64,000 nt of DNA, from the NCBI GenBank assembly GCA_934667815.1, contig CAKUMO010000006.1:22854-86853 (forward strand), in the 5' to 3' direction. Below are positions 25,391 through 33,380 of this stretch, piece by piece (the stretch's first letter is position 1; each line of letters opens with the position of its first letter). The notes under the pieces were generated by a model. The model ran no database searches and was not told the DNA's origin. It saw only the letters and a list, made by a program, of their open reading frames with translations. Origin of the DNA: an uncultured Oscillospiraceae bacterium (lineage in GTDB: Bacteria > Bacillota > Clostridia > Oscillospirales > Oscillospiraceae). A program made the position numbers and the translations under genes.

Positions 25391-25657
25391 ATGGCGGAAA
25401 TTTTCATTCCGACACTGCACACCTTCGCCAACGAGAACGTGTTCACCGGAAGCTGCGGCGCACTGCGCTTCCGCATTGCGCCGACGGTGGTGAAGGAAAC
25501 GAAGCATGAGGTGGACATGGAGGAAAGCTTCATGCACTGCGAGTTCTGGCACGGGCCGCTGTGCTACGAGCTGAGCCAGATGGAGGCCGAGCGTACCTTC
25601 CCCATGAGCGAGGAAGGCCGCGCAGAGATGAAACGCTGGCTGGAGGAAAACGTGTAA
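25391..25657 (+). CDS. Conserved-looking hypothetical protein cotranscribed with pepF
   Basis: An 88-residue protein with no signal peptide and no family I recognise. It begins MAEIFIPTLHTFANENVFTGSCGALRFRI and is rich in Glu/Met in the second half (SQMEAERTFPMSEEGRAEMKRWLEEN). Cys/His/Trp residues (SFMHCEFWHGPLCYE) could bind metal. It begins four bases after the pepF stop and shares its terminator, so a link to peptide breakdown is possible but unproven. Confidence 0.7.
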   Translation: MAEIFIPTLHTFANENVFTGSCGALRFRIAPTVVKETKHEVDMEESFMHCEFWHGPLCYELSQMEAERTFPMSEEGRAEMKRWLEENV

Positions 25658-25698
25658 AGCAAAACGTCCCGAACTTTCGAAGTTCGGGACGTTTTGCT
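25658..25698. terminator. 19-bp perfect stem-loop after the pepF pair
   Basis: AGCAAAACGTCCCGAACTT at 25658-25676 pairs exactly with 25680-25698 around TCG, with a T4 run in the 3' arm. The 135 bases that follow hold nothing else I recognise before the next promoter. Confidence 0.85.
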
Positions 25699-25833
25699 GT
25701 AAAATAGCCGATTTGGCACATATAATCTGAAAATTTTCATCGGGCCGAGTGGGCCTCGTCTCCTACACAGCGTGGCGTTTTTTGTACTGCCGCAATCAAT
25801 TCAGAGTTTTTTGCATATTTCTCCGCAAATCAC

Positions 25834-25862
25834 TTGACAGCGTAACAATGTTATGCTAGAAT
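25834..25862 (+). promoter_or_regulatory. Sigma-A promoter of the DUF4004/bactofilin operon
   Basis: Perfect TTGACA at 25834-25839, 17 bases, TAGAAT at 25857-25862. The whole spacer is an operator-like inverted repeat. Confidence 0.85.
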
Positions 25863-25883
25863 ATGACCGTAACAATGTTACGG
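25840..25883 (+). promoter_or_regulatory. Two copies of a 17-bp operator in and after the DUF4004 promoter
   Basis: GCGTAACAATGTTATGC fills the -35/-10 spacer exactly (25840-25856). CCGTAACAATGTTACGG, a perfect palindrome, covers the expected start of transcription (25867-25883). Both share GTAACAATGTTA, with centres 27 bp apart. The second runs straight into the ribosome site. Autorepression by the encoded MerR-like protein is the likely reading. Confidence 0.7.
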
Positions 25884-25897
25884 AAGGAGCGAAACCA

Positions 25898-26278
25898 ATG
25901 GAACAGGACCTCATCTCCAAGCGTGAGCTGCTGGAAAGGTACGGCATTTCCTATGGCGCACTGTACCGCTGGAAGCGCATGGGACTAATCCCCGAGGACT
26001 GGTTTCTGCGGCGTTCGACCTCGACGGGGCAGGAGACCTTTTTCTATCGGGAGCAGGTCTGCCCGCGGATCGAACTGATCCTGTCGCGGCCGGACTCGCT
26101 GGACAGTCTGGCGAAGGAATTTAATCCCGTGCGTGAGCCGCATCCGGTGCGGCGGCTGGTCGTCGAGGATCGTTACAGTGCCCGCAGCTTCCGCGTGGAG
26201 GAATTGCGCCATGTGCGCGTGACGGAGGGCGAAAAGGAAATTGACCTATTGGAGTATCTGAAAGGAGTAGAATTATGA
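25898..26278 (+). CDS. DUF4004/YhbD-family MerR-like HTH protein
   Basis: A 126-residue protein with an N-terminal MerR-type winged helix ([35 protein letters not shown], about 4-38), followed by the YhbD-type [22 protein letters not shown]. In B. subtilis yhbD lies before the bactofilin genes yhbE and yhbF, the same arrangement as here. The ATG at 25898 has GGAAGGAG; earlier codons are unconserved. It is the obvious candidate to bind the two GTAACAATGTTAC operators in its promoter. ATGA overlap with the next gene. Confidence 0.85.
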   Translation: MEQDLISKRELLERYGISYGALYRWKRMGLIPEDWFLRRSTSTGQETFFYREQVCPRIELILSRPDSLDSLAKEFNPVREPHPVRRLVVEDRYSARSFRVEELRHVRVTEGEKEIDLLEYLKGVEL

Positions 26279-27024
26279 AACAGAATTATCATTGCTCAAG
26301 TTCCGGCGAGATTGCCGGCGGCGAATACGGCGAGATTCGCGTCTCGGGCGGCGCGAAAATGACGGGGGACGTTGTCTGCGACACCCTGCACGTTTCCGGC
26401 GGCGTAAAAGCGGCGAAGGACCTGACCTGCGGTGAGCTGCGTGCCTCCGGCAGCCTAAAGGTCGAGGGGACTCTCACAGCCGCGGCGGCGAAAATTTCCG
26501 GCGGCGTAAAGGTGCAGGGAACCGTGAAAATCACGGAGCAGCTCTCGCTCTCCGGCGGCCTGAAAACCGAGGGCGACGTGCAGCTTGCCAACGCGGGAAT
26601 TTCCGGCGGTCTGACCTGCGAGGGAAAGCTCGAGGCGGGCGAGATCGCAATCTCCGGCGGCCTGAAAATCGGCGGCGATGTCTCGGCGGAGCGTTTTTCC
26701 TGCTCCGGCAAGGTCGAAATCCCGGGCCTTTTGAACGCGGAGACGATCGAGCTTTCCATTGGCAGCCGCTGCGAGGTCGAGAATATCGGCTGCACAACGC
26801 TGAAGGTAAAAAAGGACTTTACCGGCTTCAGCATCGGCGCAAAGCCCTGCCTGAAAACGGAGAGCATCGAGGGCGACGCCATCGAGCTGGAATACACCGA
26901 GGCCGAGGTTGTGCGCGGCAAAAACGTGACCATCGGCAAAAAGTGCAAGATCGGCAGAGTGGAGTATTCAGAATCGCTGGACATCCGCGACGGCGGTGAG
27001 GTCGAGGAACAGGTAAAAGTATAA
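26275..27024 (+). CDS. Bactofilin-like polymer-forming protein
   Basis: A 249-residue protein built of repeats with the phrase I/LSGG(V/L)K every 16-20 residues (for example [22 protein letters not shown] and [11 protein letters not shown]), the right-handed beta-helix pattern of bactofilins. The N-terminus is short ([13 protein letters not shown]) and the last 60 residues form less regular strands ([19 protein letters not shown]). Bactofilins self-assemble into filaments and help place envelope proteins. YhbE/YhbF are the Bacillus counterparts. Confidence 0.8.
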   Translation: MKQNYHCSSSGEIAGGEYGEIRVSGGAKMTGDVVCDTLHVSGGVKAAKDLTCGELRASGSLKVEGTLTAAAAKISGGVKVQGTVKITEQLSLSGGLKTEGDVQLANAGISGGLTCEGKLEAGEIAISGGLKIGGDVSAERFSCSGKVEIPGLLNAETIELSIGSRCEVENIGCTTLKVKKDFTGFSIGAKPCLKTESIEGDAIELEYTEAEVVRGKNVTIGKKCKIGRVEYSESLDIRDGGEVEEQVKV

Positions 27025-27030
27025 AACACT

Positions 27031-27058
27031 GCGGCGTGCTTCATCCGAAGCACGCCGC
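27031..27058. terminator. 12-bp GC-rich stem-loop between convergent bactofilin and iscU genes
   Basis: GCGGCGTGCTTC (27031-27042) pairs with GAAGCACGCCGC (27047-27058). There is no T-tract, so it may act more as a 3'-end stabiliser than as a terminator. Confidence 0.5.
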
Positions 27059-27072
27059 GTTGAATATGAAGC

Positions 27073-27507
27073 TCACACCATCCGGCAGGATTCGCAGCTT
27101 TCGCAGTCCGGGAACTTGGAATGGTCATAGGCGATGCCGTTGCGGTCGTAATAATCCTTGACCGCAGACTTGATCGCCTCCTCGGCCAGAACCGAGCAGT
27201 GCAGCTTGTGCGCGGGCAGCCCGCCCAGCGCATCGACGACCTGCTTGTTCGTCACGGCGAGCGCCTCGTCAATGGTCTTGCCCTTAATCATTTCCGTGGC
27301 GATGGAGCTGGAGGCAATGGCGCTGCCGCAGCCGAAGGTTTCAAACTTCACGTCCTCAATGACGTTATCCTTGATTTTCAAATACATTTTCATAATATCG
27401 CCGCACTTGGCGTTGCCGACCTCGCCGACGCCGTCGGCGTTTTCAATGCTGCCCACATTGCGCGGGTGCATAAAATGATCCATGACTGTTTCAGTATAAA
27501 GTGCCAT
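27073..27507 (-). CDS. iscU: Fe-S scaffold protein IscU/NifU N-domain type
   Basis: Assembles Fe-S clusters with IscS. The 144 residues contain MDHFMHPRNVGSIENADG, the first ligand Cys in NAKCGD, the second in FETFGCGSAIASSS and the third in KLHCSVLAEEA. The C-terminus adds FPDCESCESC, an extra Cys cluster outside the standard fold. The ATG at 27505-27507 has GGAGGAAATC. It follows iscS by 13 bases. Confidence 0.95.
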   Translation of the reverse strand: MALYTETVMDHFMHPRNVGSIENADGVGEVGNAKCGDIMKMYLKIKDNVIEDVKFETFGCGSAIASSSIATEMIKGKTIDEALAVTNKQVVDALGGLPAHKLHCSVLAEEAIKSAVKDYYDRNGIAYDHSKFPDCESCESCRMV

Positions 27508-27520
27508 TTTGATTTCCTCC

Positions 27521-28708
27521 TTACAGAATGAATTGCTTCTTGCCGCTGACAAGGTCTTTCCACATCGGGGACATATTGCGCAGATATTCGACGATCTGCG
27601 GCGTTTCGGCCAGAATGTGGTCGATTTCGGCCTCGGTGTTCCACTCGCACAGGCTCAGACGCAGAGAGCCGTGCGCGACCTCATGCGGGCGGCCGATGGC
27701 CAGCAGCACATGGCTGGGATCAAGCGAACCGGACGTGCATGCGCTGCCGGAGGACGCGCAGATGCCCTTGGCATCCAGAAGCAGCAGCAGGCTCTCGCCC
27801 TCAATGCCCTCAAAACAGAAGCTTACGTTGCCGGGCAGACGGTTGACCGGGTCGCCGTTGAGCGCACTGTGCGGAATTTGGGACAGACCTGCGATCAGCT
27901 TGTCCCGCAGCGCGGAGACCTTTTTCGCGTTTTCCTCCATGTGCCCGACGGCCTCGTGCAGCGCAGCAGCCATGCCCATGATGGCGGGGAGATTCTCCGT
28001 GCCGGGGCGCTTGCCGCGCTCCTGTGCACCGCCCTCGATCAGATTCGTGAGCAGAATGCCCTTTCTGGCGTACAGGACGCCGGTGCCCTTCGGGCCGTGG
28101 AACTTGTGTGCCGAGAGAGACAGCAGGTCGATGTTCTGTGCCTGCACGTCGATAGGCAGATGACCGGCAGCCTGCACCGCGTCGGTGTGGAACAGCACGC
28201 CGCGCTCACGGCAGACTGCACCGATCTCCGCAATGGGCAGAACGGAGCCGATTTCATTGTTGGCGTACATCACGGTGACCAGGCAGGTGTCCTCGCGGAT
28301 GGCGTCCGCGACCTGCTGCGCGGTGACGGTGCCAATGCTGCCGACGGACAGCAGTTCAACCTCAAAGCCCTCTTTTTCGAGCTTTTTCAGCGTGTGCAGC
28401 ACCGCGTGATGCTCAAAGGCGGTGGAAACGATGTGCATTTTGCCCTTGCGCTGGCCGAGACGGGCGGCGGAAATGATGGCCTGATTGTCTGCCTCGCTGC
28501 CGCCGGAGGTGAAATAGATCTCGCGCGGCGAGGCATTTAAGTCGGCGGCAATGCTCTCGCGGGCGGTTTGGAGCGCTTCGGCGGCCCGCTGACCGGCCGA
28601 GTGCAGGCTGGAGGGATTGCCGTAGATTTCGTCCATATAAGGCAGCATGGCTTCGATGGCTGTGCGGCTCATCTTGGTCGTGGCTGCATTGTCTGCATAA
28701 ACCTGCAT
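27521..28708 (-). CDS. iscS: Cysteine desulfurase IscS/NifS type
   Basis: PLP enzyme supplying sulfur to IscU. The 395 residues hold YADNAATTKMS at the start, the PLP Lys in SAHKFHGPKGTGVLY (about 200) and the active-site Cys loop ICASSGSACTSG (about 320-331), a group I arrangement. It is transcribed from a perfect promoter located inside the iscR end, so it can be expressed apart from iscR. AAGGAATCC before the ATG is the ribosome site. Confidence 0.95.
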   Translation of the reverse strand: MQVYADNAATTKMSRTAIEAMLPYMDEIYGNPSSLHSAGQRAAEALQTARESIAADLNASPREIYFTSGGSEADNQAIISAARLGQRKGKMHIVSTAFEHHAVLHTLKKLEKEGFEVELLSVGSIGTVTAQQVADAIREDTCLVTVMYANNEIGSVLPIAEIGAVCRERGVLFHTDAVQAAGHLPIDVQAQNIDLLSLSAHKFHGPKGTGVLYARKGILLTNLIEGGAQERGKRPGTENLPAIMGMAAALHEAVGHMEENAKKVSALRDKLIAGLSQIPHSALNGDPVNRLPGNVSFCFEGIEGESLLLLLDAKGICASSGSACTSGSLDPSHVLLAIGRPHEVAHGSLRLSLCEWNTEAEIDHILAETPQIVEYLRNMSPMWKDLVSGKKQFIL

Positions 28709-28783
28709 ATTGGATTCCTTCTTTCTATGGGATGCTCTGCGGGGCAGAGCTTGTAAAACATATTTATTTACTAGGTTGATTGA

Positions 28784-28812
28784 ATTATACTCCTAATTTC
28801 CTACTTTGTCAA
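28784..28812 (-). promoter_or_regulatory. Perfect sigma-A promoter for iscS-iscU
   Basis: Minus strand: TTGACA (28807-28812), 17 bases, TATAAT (28784-28789). The -35 lies in the iscR coding end. The leader (about 70 bases) has GCTCTGC/GCAGAGC, a small hairpin. Confidence 0.85.
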
Positions 28813-29239
28813 TAGGTTTTTCTGCATTCTCGCAGCTTTCACGCAGGAGATCGTCTAATGTGACGCTGTCGAGATAGTCGTTGATGAGCGCTTCGAGCTT
28901 GACCCACATGGACAGCGTCTCACATTTGCAGGCGCGCGGGCAGCAGTTCTCCTCGCCCTCAAGGCAGGAGACGGGCGCGAGGGAGCCTTCCGTCAGACGG
29001 ACGATCTCGCCGGCCGTGTAGTCCTTCGGTGCGCGGCTCAGACGATAGCCGCCGCCCTTTCCGCGCAGACCCTCGACCATGCCGGCCTTGACGAGCACGG
29101 ATACGATACTTTCCAGATATTTCTCGGAGATATTCTGGCTTTTTGCGATCACGGGAAGCGCCAGAAAGCTGCCCGGTTCCGCCTGTGCAAGCTCCAGCAT
29201 CACGCGCAGCGCGTAGCGCCCCTTTGTCGATACCAGCAT
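28793..29239 (-). CDS. iscR: Rrf2-family Fe-S-sensing regulator IscR
   Basis: A 148-residue regulator: MLVSTKGRYALRVMLELAQ, a winged helix with NISEKYLESIVSVLVKAGMVEGLRGKGGGYRLSR, and a Cys cluster (CLEGEENCCPRACKC, about 90-104) that can hold a 2Fe-2S cluster. It is encoded directly before iscS, so it most likely represses the isc genes. The start at 29239 has GAAGGAAGGTG upstream; in-frame codons ahead are not conserved. Confidence 0.9.
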   Translation of the reverse strand: MLVSTKGRYALRVMLELAQAEPGSFLALPVIAKSQNISEKYLESIVSVLVKAGMVEGLRGKGGGYRLSRAPKDYTAGEIVRLTEGSLAPVSCLEGEENCCPRACKCETLSMWVKLEALINDYLDSVTLDDLLRESCENAEKPIDKVGN

Positions 29240-29263
29240 AATAACACCTTCCTTCATAAACAT

Positions 29264-29292
29264 AGTATACCACTTGGTTTTACAAATAGCAA
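29264..29292 (-). promoter_or_regulatory. Sigma-A promoter of iscR
   Basis: Minus strand: TTGCTA (29287-29292), 17 bases, TATACT (29264-29269). The -35 abuts the glyA terminator. Confidence 0.8.
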
Positions 29293-29293
29293 G

Positions 29294-29322
29294 AAAAATC
29301 CGCTGTAAAACAGCGGATTTTT
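29294..29322 (-). terminator. Intrinsic terminator of glyA
   Basis: AAAAATCCGCTG (29294-29305) pairs with CAGCGGATTTTT (29311-29322); on the minus strand the stem ends in T5. Confidence 0.85.
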
Positions 29323-29327
29323 CTGTT

Positions 29328-30575
29328 TCAATAGAGCGGGTATTTCTCCGTCAACTCCGCGACGGCAGCGCGAACCCTGGCCTGCGTGCCGTGGAAATCA
29401 GCGGCCGTGTCATAGATGCACTGCGCGATGACCTCCATGTCCTCGGGGCGGAAGCCGCGCGTCGTGACTGCCGGGGTGCCGATGCGCACGCCACTGGTGA
29501 CGAAGGGGCGCTCCGGATCGTTGGGAATGGCGTTTTTGTTGACGGTGATATAGTTTTCGTCCAGACGGGCCTGAAGCTCCGCGCCCGTGATGTGCAGCGG
29601 CCGCAGATCGGCCAGCATCAGGTGGTTGTCCGTGCCGCCGGAGACAAGGTCAAAGCCCTTTGCCAGCAGCGCGTTGGCCAATGCTTTGGCGTTTTCGACG
29701 ATTCCGTGGGCATATTCCTTAAACTCCGGCTGCATGGCCTCGCGGAAGCAGACGGCCTTGGCCGCGATGACGTGCATCAGAGGGCCGCCCTGTGTGCCGG
29801 GAAACACGGCCGAGTTGATCTTTTTTGCAAATTCCTCTTTGCCCATGATGATGCCGCCGCGCGGGCCGCGCAGCGTCTTGTGCGTGGTGGTGGTGACGAT
29901 GTCGGCGTAGGGAACAGGACTTTCGTGCATGCCGCCTGCGACAAGACCGGCGATATGCGCCATGTCCACCATCAAGAGAGCGCCGTTTGCATGCGCAATC
30001 TCGGCAAAGCGCTTGAAATCAATCGCACGCGGATAGGCCGACGCGCCAGCAACGATCAGCTTCGGGTGATGCTGCTTTGCCAGCCGTTCGACCTCGTCAA
30101 AGTCGATGCAGCCGGTCGCGGGATCGACACCGTAGGAGACGCTGTGATAGACCTTGCCGGACTGGTTGGCGGGCGCACCGTGGGTCAGATGGCCGCCGTT
30201 TGCAAGGCTCATGCCCAAGATCGTGTCGCCGGGCTGCAAAAGCGCGGCATAGACCGCCAGATTGGCCTGCGCGCCGCTGTGCGGCTGCACGTTGACAAAT
30301 TCCGCGCCGAACAGCGCCTTTGCGCGTTCGATGGCCAGCCGCTCAACCTCATCGACGACCTCGCAGCCGCCGTAATAGCGTTTTCCGGGCAGACCCTCGG
30401 CGTATTTGTTTGTCAGGACGCTTCCCATGCATGCGATGACCGCCGGGGAGGCGATATTTTCCGATGCGATCAGCTCAATGTTGCGGCGCTGGCGTGCCAG
30501 CTCGCGGTTCATCAGGCCGCCGATCTCGGGGTCAAATTGCTGCACAAATTCGATGGTAGGGCAAAGTTTTTCCAT
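29328..30575 (-). CDS. glyA: Serine hydroxymethyltransferase
   Basis: Interconverts serine and glycine with THF one-carbon units. The 415 residues include [27 protein letters not shown], the PLP Lys in [14 protein letters not shown] (about 228-241) and [15 protein letters not shown]. The ATG at 30573-30575 has AGAGGAGAAC. It sits downstream of a tandem glycine riboswitch with a terminator, so transcription responds to glycine. With serC/serA at 40 kb it completes serine/glycine supply. Confidence 0.95.
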   Translation of the reverse strand: MEKLCPTIEFVQQFDPEIGGLMNRELARQRRNIELIASENIASPAVIACMGSVLTNKYAEGLPGKRYYGGCEVVDEVERLAIERAKALFGAEFVNVQPHSGAQANLAVYAALLQPGDTILGMSLANGGHLTHGAPANQSGKVYHSVSYGVDPATGCIDFDEVERLAKQHHPKLIVAGASAYPRAIDFKRFAEIAHANGALLMVDMAHIAGLVAGGMHESPVPYADIVTTTTHKTLRGPRGGIIMGKEEFAKKINSAVFPGTQGGPLMHVIAAKAVCFREAMQPEFKEYAHGIVENAKALANALLAKGFDLVSGGTDNHLMLADLRPLHITGAELQARLDENYITVNKNAIPNDPERPFVTSGVRIGTPAVTTRGFRPEDMEVIAQCIYDTAADFHGTQARVRAAVAELTEKYPLY

Positions 30576-30610
30576 GGTGTTCTCCTCTTTTTCCAAGATG
30601 TGCTGCAAAC

Positions 30611-30645
30611 AAAAAATGAGTGCAGCCAACTCCGGCGACACTCAT
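30611..30645 (-). terminator. Riboswitch-controlled terminator before glyA
   Basis: Minus strand: ATGAGTG...GCC (from 30645) pairs with GGC...CACTCAT and is followed by T6 (A6 at 30611-30616). It lies between the glycine aptamers and the glyA ribosome site. Confidence 0.6.
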
Positions 30646-30669
30646 AACCTACAGATGCCTGCAAAAAGC

Positions 30670-30832
30670 AGGTCAGTCTCTGTCCTTTTGCCTGAGAGAT
30701 TCGGCTTTCGCCTTGCACCTTCGGCACTCATAAATGAGATTCTCCAGAGATCCCTGAACGGCTCGGTCTCTTGACTCCTGAGAGCTTCACTCCTTCGGCA
30801 TGCCTGCGGCAACTTTCCCGAACCGTCTAAGC
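30670..30832 (-). ncRNA. Tandem glycine riboswitch upstream of glyA
   Basis: Read on the minus strand, two gcvT-type aptamers follow each other. The first contains GCCGAAGGAGTGAAGCTCTC, then AGGAGTCAAGAGACCG. The second contains TGGAGAATCTC, TGCCGAAGGTGCAAGGC, CTCTCAGGCAAAAGGACAGA. The CCGAAGG and CTCAGG-AAAAGGACAGAG blocks are the signature. A hairpin CCTGC/GCAGG and then a terminator come next. Tandem aptamers usually control glycine cleavage or transport genes; here the target is glyA. Confidence 0.9.
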
Positions 30833-30853
30833 GGGATATTGATTTGTATTTTT

Positions 30854-30881
30854 ATTATACCCGATTTTTGCGGAATTGCAA
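30854..30881 (-). promoter_or_regulatory. Sigma-A promoter of the glycine riboswitch/glyA transcript
   Basis: Minus strand: TTGCAA (30876-30881), 16 bases, TATAAT (30854-30859), giving a leader of roughly 275 bases that contains the riboswitch. The 30882-30978 stretch beyond it holds nothing I recognise. Confidence 0.75.
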
Positions 30882-30978
30882 TCGTCACTTTCAATAATCT
30901 TGTATAAATATGAATGTACTGATTCTATGTTTTTTACAAAAAATGAGGGAAAAGCACGATTTTCCTACGCCCCTACCA

Positions 30979-31007
30979 TAGATTTTTTCGTGCGGCTATG
31001 TTATAGT
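30979..31007 (+). promoter_or_regulatory. Candidate promoter of the rnf operon
   Basis: TAGATT at 30979-30984, 17 bases, TATAGT at 31002-31007. The -35 matches at only three positions. More A/T-rich -10-like DNA follows, so the exact start is uncertain. Confidence 0.35.
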
Positions 31008-31053
31008 TTATATATAGAATCATGAAAAACACATGGAATGAGGTGACCGCGCT

Positions 31054-32376
31054 ATGTCGCGTTCGTTTTTTGGCGGTGTCCATCCGAAGGGCTGTAAGGA
31101 GCTTTCGCGCGAGGCGCCGCTGACGGTTTTTTCACCGAAATTCGTCAGCATCGCCATGTCTCAGCACATCGGCGCACCCTGTAAGCCGCTGGTCGAGGTT
31201 GGCCAGCATGTCACAGTGGGGCAGAAGGTGGGCGACGGCTCCGGGCTTTGCGCCCCGGTTCACGCCTCCGTATCCGGTACGGTCGTCGCCGTGGAGGAAA
31301 AGCCGCACCCGGGCGGCACGAACGTCCTGTCCGTCGTGATCGAAAACGATGGGCGTGACGACCTGTGCCCGGACATTCATCCCCGTGATTCCGTCGTGGA
31401 GCTGGATGCGCAGGCGCTGATCGACATCATCCATTCCGCTGGTATCACCGGCATGGGCGGCGCGGGCTTCCCGACGCACGTCAAGCTCTCCTCCGGCCTC
31501 GGCAAGGTGGATACTGTGATCGTCAACGGCGCGGAGTGTGAGCCGTACATCACTGCCGACGACCGCCTGATGCGCGAAACACCGGAGCGTGTCATGGGCG
31601 GATTGCGGGTCATCCGCAAGATCCTGCAGCCTACGCGCACGGCCATCGGCATCGAGGCCAACAAGCCCGAGGCGCTCGCCGCAATGAGGGCCGCCCTTGA
31701 TGAGGACGTGGAGCTGCTGGCGCTTCGTGTGCGCTACCCGCAGGGCGCGGAGAAGCAGCTCATTCAGTCCGTCACGGGGCGCTGTGTCCCGCCAGGCGGC
31801 CTGCCCGCCGCCGTCGGCTGCGCGGTGTTCAACGCCGCAACCTGCGCGGCGATCTATGACGCGGTCTATCAGGGAATGCCGCTCGTGCGCCGTGCCGTGA
31901 CCGTGACCGGCTCGGCTGTCGCGCACCCGTCAAACTTTCTTGCGCCCATCGGCACGTCGTTTGCCGAGCTGATCGAGGCCGCAGGCGGCTTTGCCTGTGC
32001 GCCGTATAAAATTCTCAACGGCGGCCCGATGATGGGTCTTGCGCAATATACGCTGGAGGCCATGACCATCAAGGGCTGCAACGCCGTCACCTGCCTGTCC
32101 GAAAAGGACCGGCGCAGAGAGGCCGCGCAGCACTGCATCCGCTGCGGCAAATGCGTGGAAAACTGCCCGATGCACCTGATGCCCGTGTTTATGCACAAAG
32201 CCTCCGCCGCAGGAAAGCTCGAGCGGCTGAAGGAGCTGAACGTCATGGACTGCATCGAATGCGGCTGCTGCGCCTACGGCTGCCCCGCCGGGATTCCGCT
32301 GGTGCAGAGCTTCCGCACGGCCAAACGCCTGCTGCGCGATGCGGCAGCGCGGGAAAAGGAGGCTGCGAACAAATGA
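31054..32376 (+). CDS. rnfC: Rnf complex subunit C
   Basis: Peripheral NADH-side subunit of the ferredoxin:NAD+ oxidoreductase (Rnf). The 440 residues contain the GMGGAGFPTHVKL NADH/FMN-like motif (about 131-143), an SLBB segment, and two 4Fe-4S motifs, CIRCGKCVENC and CIECGCCAYGC (about 363-415). GAGGTG is the ribosome site. First gene of rnfCDGEAB, the standard order, with ATGA overlap to rnfD. Confidence 0.95.
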   Translation: MSRSFFGGVHPKGCKELSREAPLTVFSPKFVSIAMSQHIGAPCKPLVEVGQHVTVGQKVGDGSGLCAPVHASVSGTVVAVEEKPHPGGTNVLSVVIENDGRDDLCPDIHPRDSVVELDAQALIDIIHSAGITGMGGAGFPTHVKLSSGLGKVDTVIVNGAECEPYITADDRLMRETPERVMGGLRVIRKILQPTRTAIGIEANKPEALAAMRAALDEDVELLALRVRYPQGAEKQLIQSVTGRCVPPGGLPAAVGCAVFNAATCAAIYDAVYQGMPLVRRAVTVTGSAVAHPSNFLAPIGTSFAELIEAAGGFACAPYKILNGGPMMGLAQYTLEAMTIKGCNAVTCLSEKDRRREAAQHCIRCGKCVENCPMHLMPVFMHKASAAGKLERLKELNVMDCIECGCCAYGCPAGIPLVQSFRTAKRLLRDAAAREKEAANK

Positions 32377-33380
32377 AATTCATTCCCGGAACTTTGACGA
32401 TCTCCTCCTCGCCGCACGCGCATTCGCCAAATTCCACGCGCCGGCTTATGTTCGACGTGTGCCTTGCGCTCGTTCCGGCGTTGATCGCTGCGATCTGGTA
32501 CTTCGGCTGGCGCTGTCTGACGGTCGTCATGGTCAGTGTCGCCGCCTGTGTGTTCTTTGAATGGGCGTACCGCAAGATCATGAAAAAAGAAAACGCCTGC
32601 GCCGACCTTTCGGCCGTCGTCACGGGCATCCTGCTGGCCTTTGTCTGCCCACCGACCATTCCGTACTGGGTCGTGATCCTCGGGGCGCTGTTCGCCATCG
32701 TGCTGGTCAAGCAGCTTTTTGGCGGCATTGGACAGAACATCGTCAATCCTGCGCTTGCTGCGCGTGCTTTCCTGTTCAGTTGGCCGCTGTTCATGAATAC
32801 GTGGATCCGCTCCGGCGTGCACCCTGCGGTATTCTCCAATCCCACGAGTGCCGCGCTCGACGGTCTGACCGCTGCGACGCCGCTGGCCTCCATGTCTGCG
32901 GGCAAGCTCCCGGCGGAGGACGCGCTCGATCTGTTCCTCGGGCAGACAGGCGGCTGCATCGGCGAGGTGTGCACGGCGGCTCTGCTGCTCGGCGGCGTTT
33001 ACCTGCTGCTGCGCCGCGTTATCACGCTGCGTATCCCCCTGAGCTATCTCGGCACCGTTGCGGTGCTGGCCTTTGCGTTCCCGCTCGGCGGTGCGAACCG
33101 CCTGGATTGGATGCTCTGCCAGCTTCTCTCCGGCGGCCTGATGCTGGGCGCATTGTTCATGGCCACGGACTACACCACTTCGCCCGTCACGCATGCCGGC
33201 CAGATCGCCTACGGTGTGGGCTGCGGCATCCTGACGCTGCTGTTCCGCTATTTCGGCTCCTATCCCGAGGGCGTGACCTATGCGATCCTCATCATGAACT
33301 GCTGTGTCGGCTTCTTTGACAAAATGGGCATTCCCAAGCGTTTCGGCGCGGTAAAAAAGAAGGGTGGTGAGGCGGCATGA
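32373..33380 (+). CDS. rnfD: Rnf complex subunit D
   Basis: Membrane subunit with covalent FMN. The 335 residues have about nine hydrophobic helices and the flavinylation segment DGLTAATPL (about 167-175), where the Thr takes FMN. GGIGQNIVNPALAARAFL is a family signature. The ATG at 32373 overlaps the rnfC stop; earlier in-frame codons lie inside rnfC and are not used. Confidence 0.95.
   Translation: MKFIPGTLTISSSPHAHSPNSTRRLMFDVCLALVPALIAAIWYFGWRCLTVVMVSVAACVFFEWAYRKIMKKENACADLSAVVTGILLAFVCPPTIPYWVVILGALFAIVLVKQLFGGIGQNIVNPALAARAFLFSWPLFMNTWIRSGVHPAVFSNPTSAALDGLTAATPLASMSAGKLPAEDALDLFLGQTGGCIGEVCTAALLLGGVYLLLRRVITLRIPLSYLGTVAVLAFAFPLGGANRLDWMLCQLLSGGLMLGALFMATDYTTSPVTHAGQIAYGVGCGILTLLFRYFGSYPEGVTYAILIMNCCVGFFDKMGIPKRFGAVKKKGGEAA

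Noticed and set aside
23549..25552. Long minus-strand frame opposite pepF
   Set aside because: Shadow of pepF, with no start signal and no homology.
30882..30978. Small ORFs or RNA genes between glyA and rnfC
   Set aside because: No start with a ribosome site, no conserved structure; AT-rich spacer DNA.
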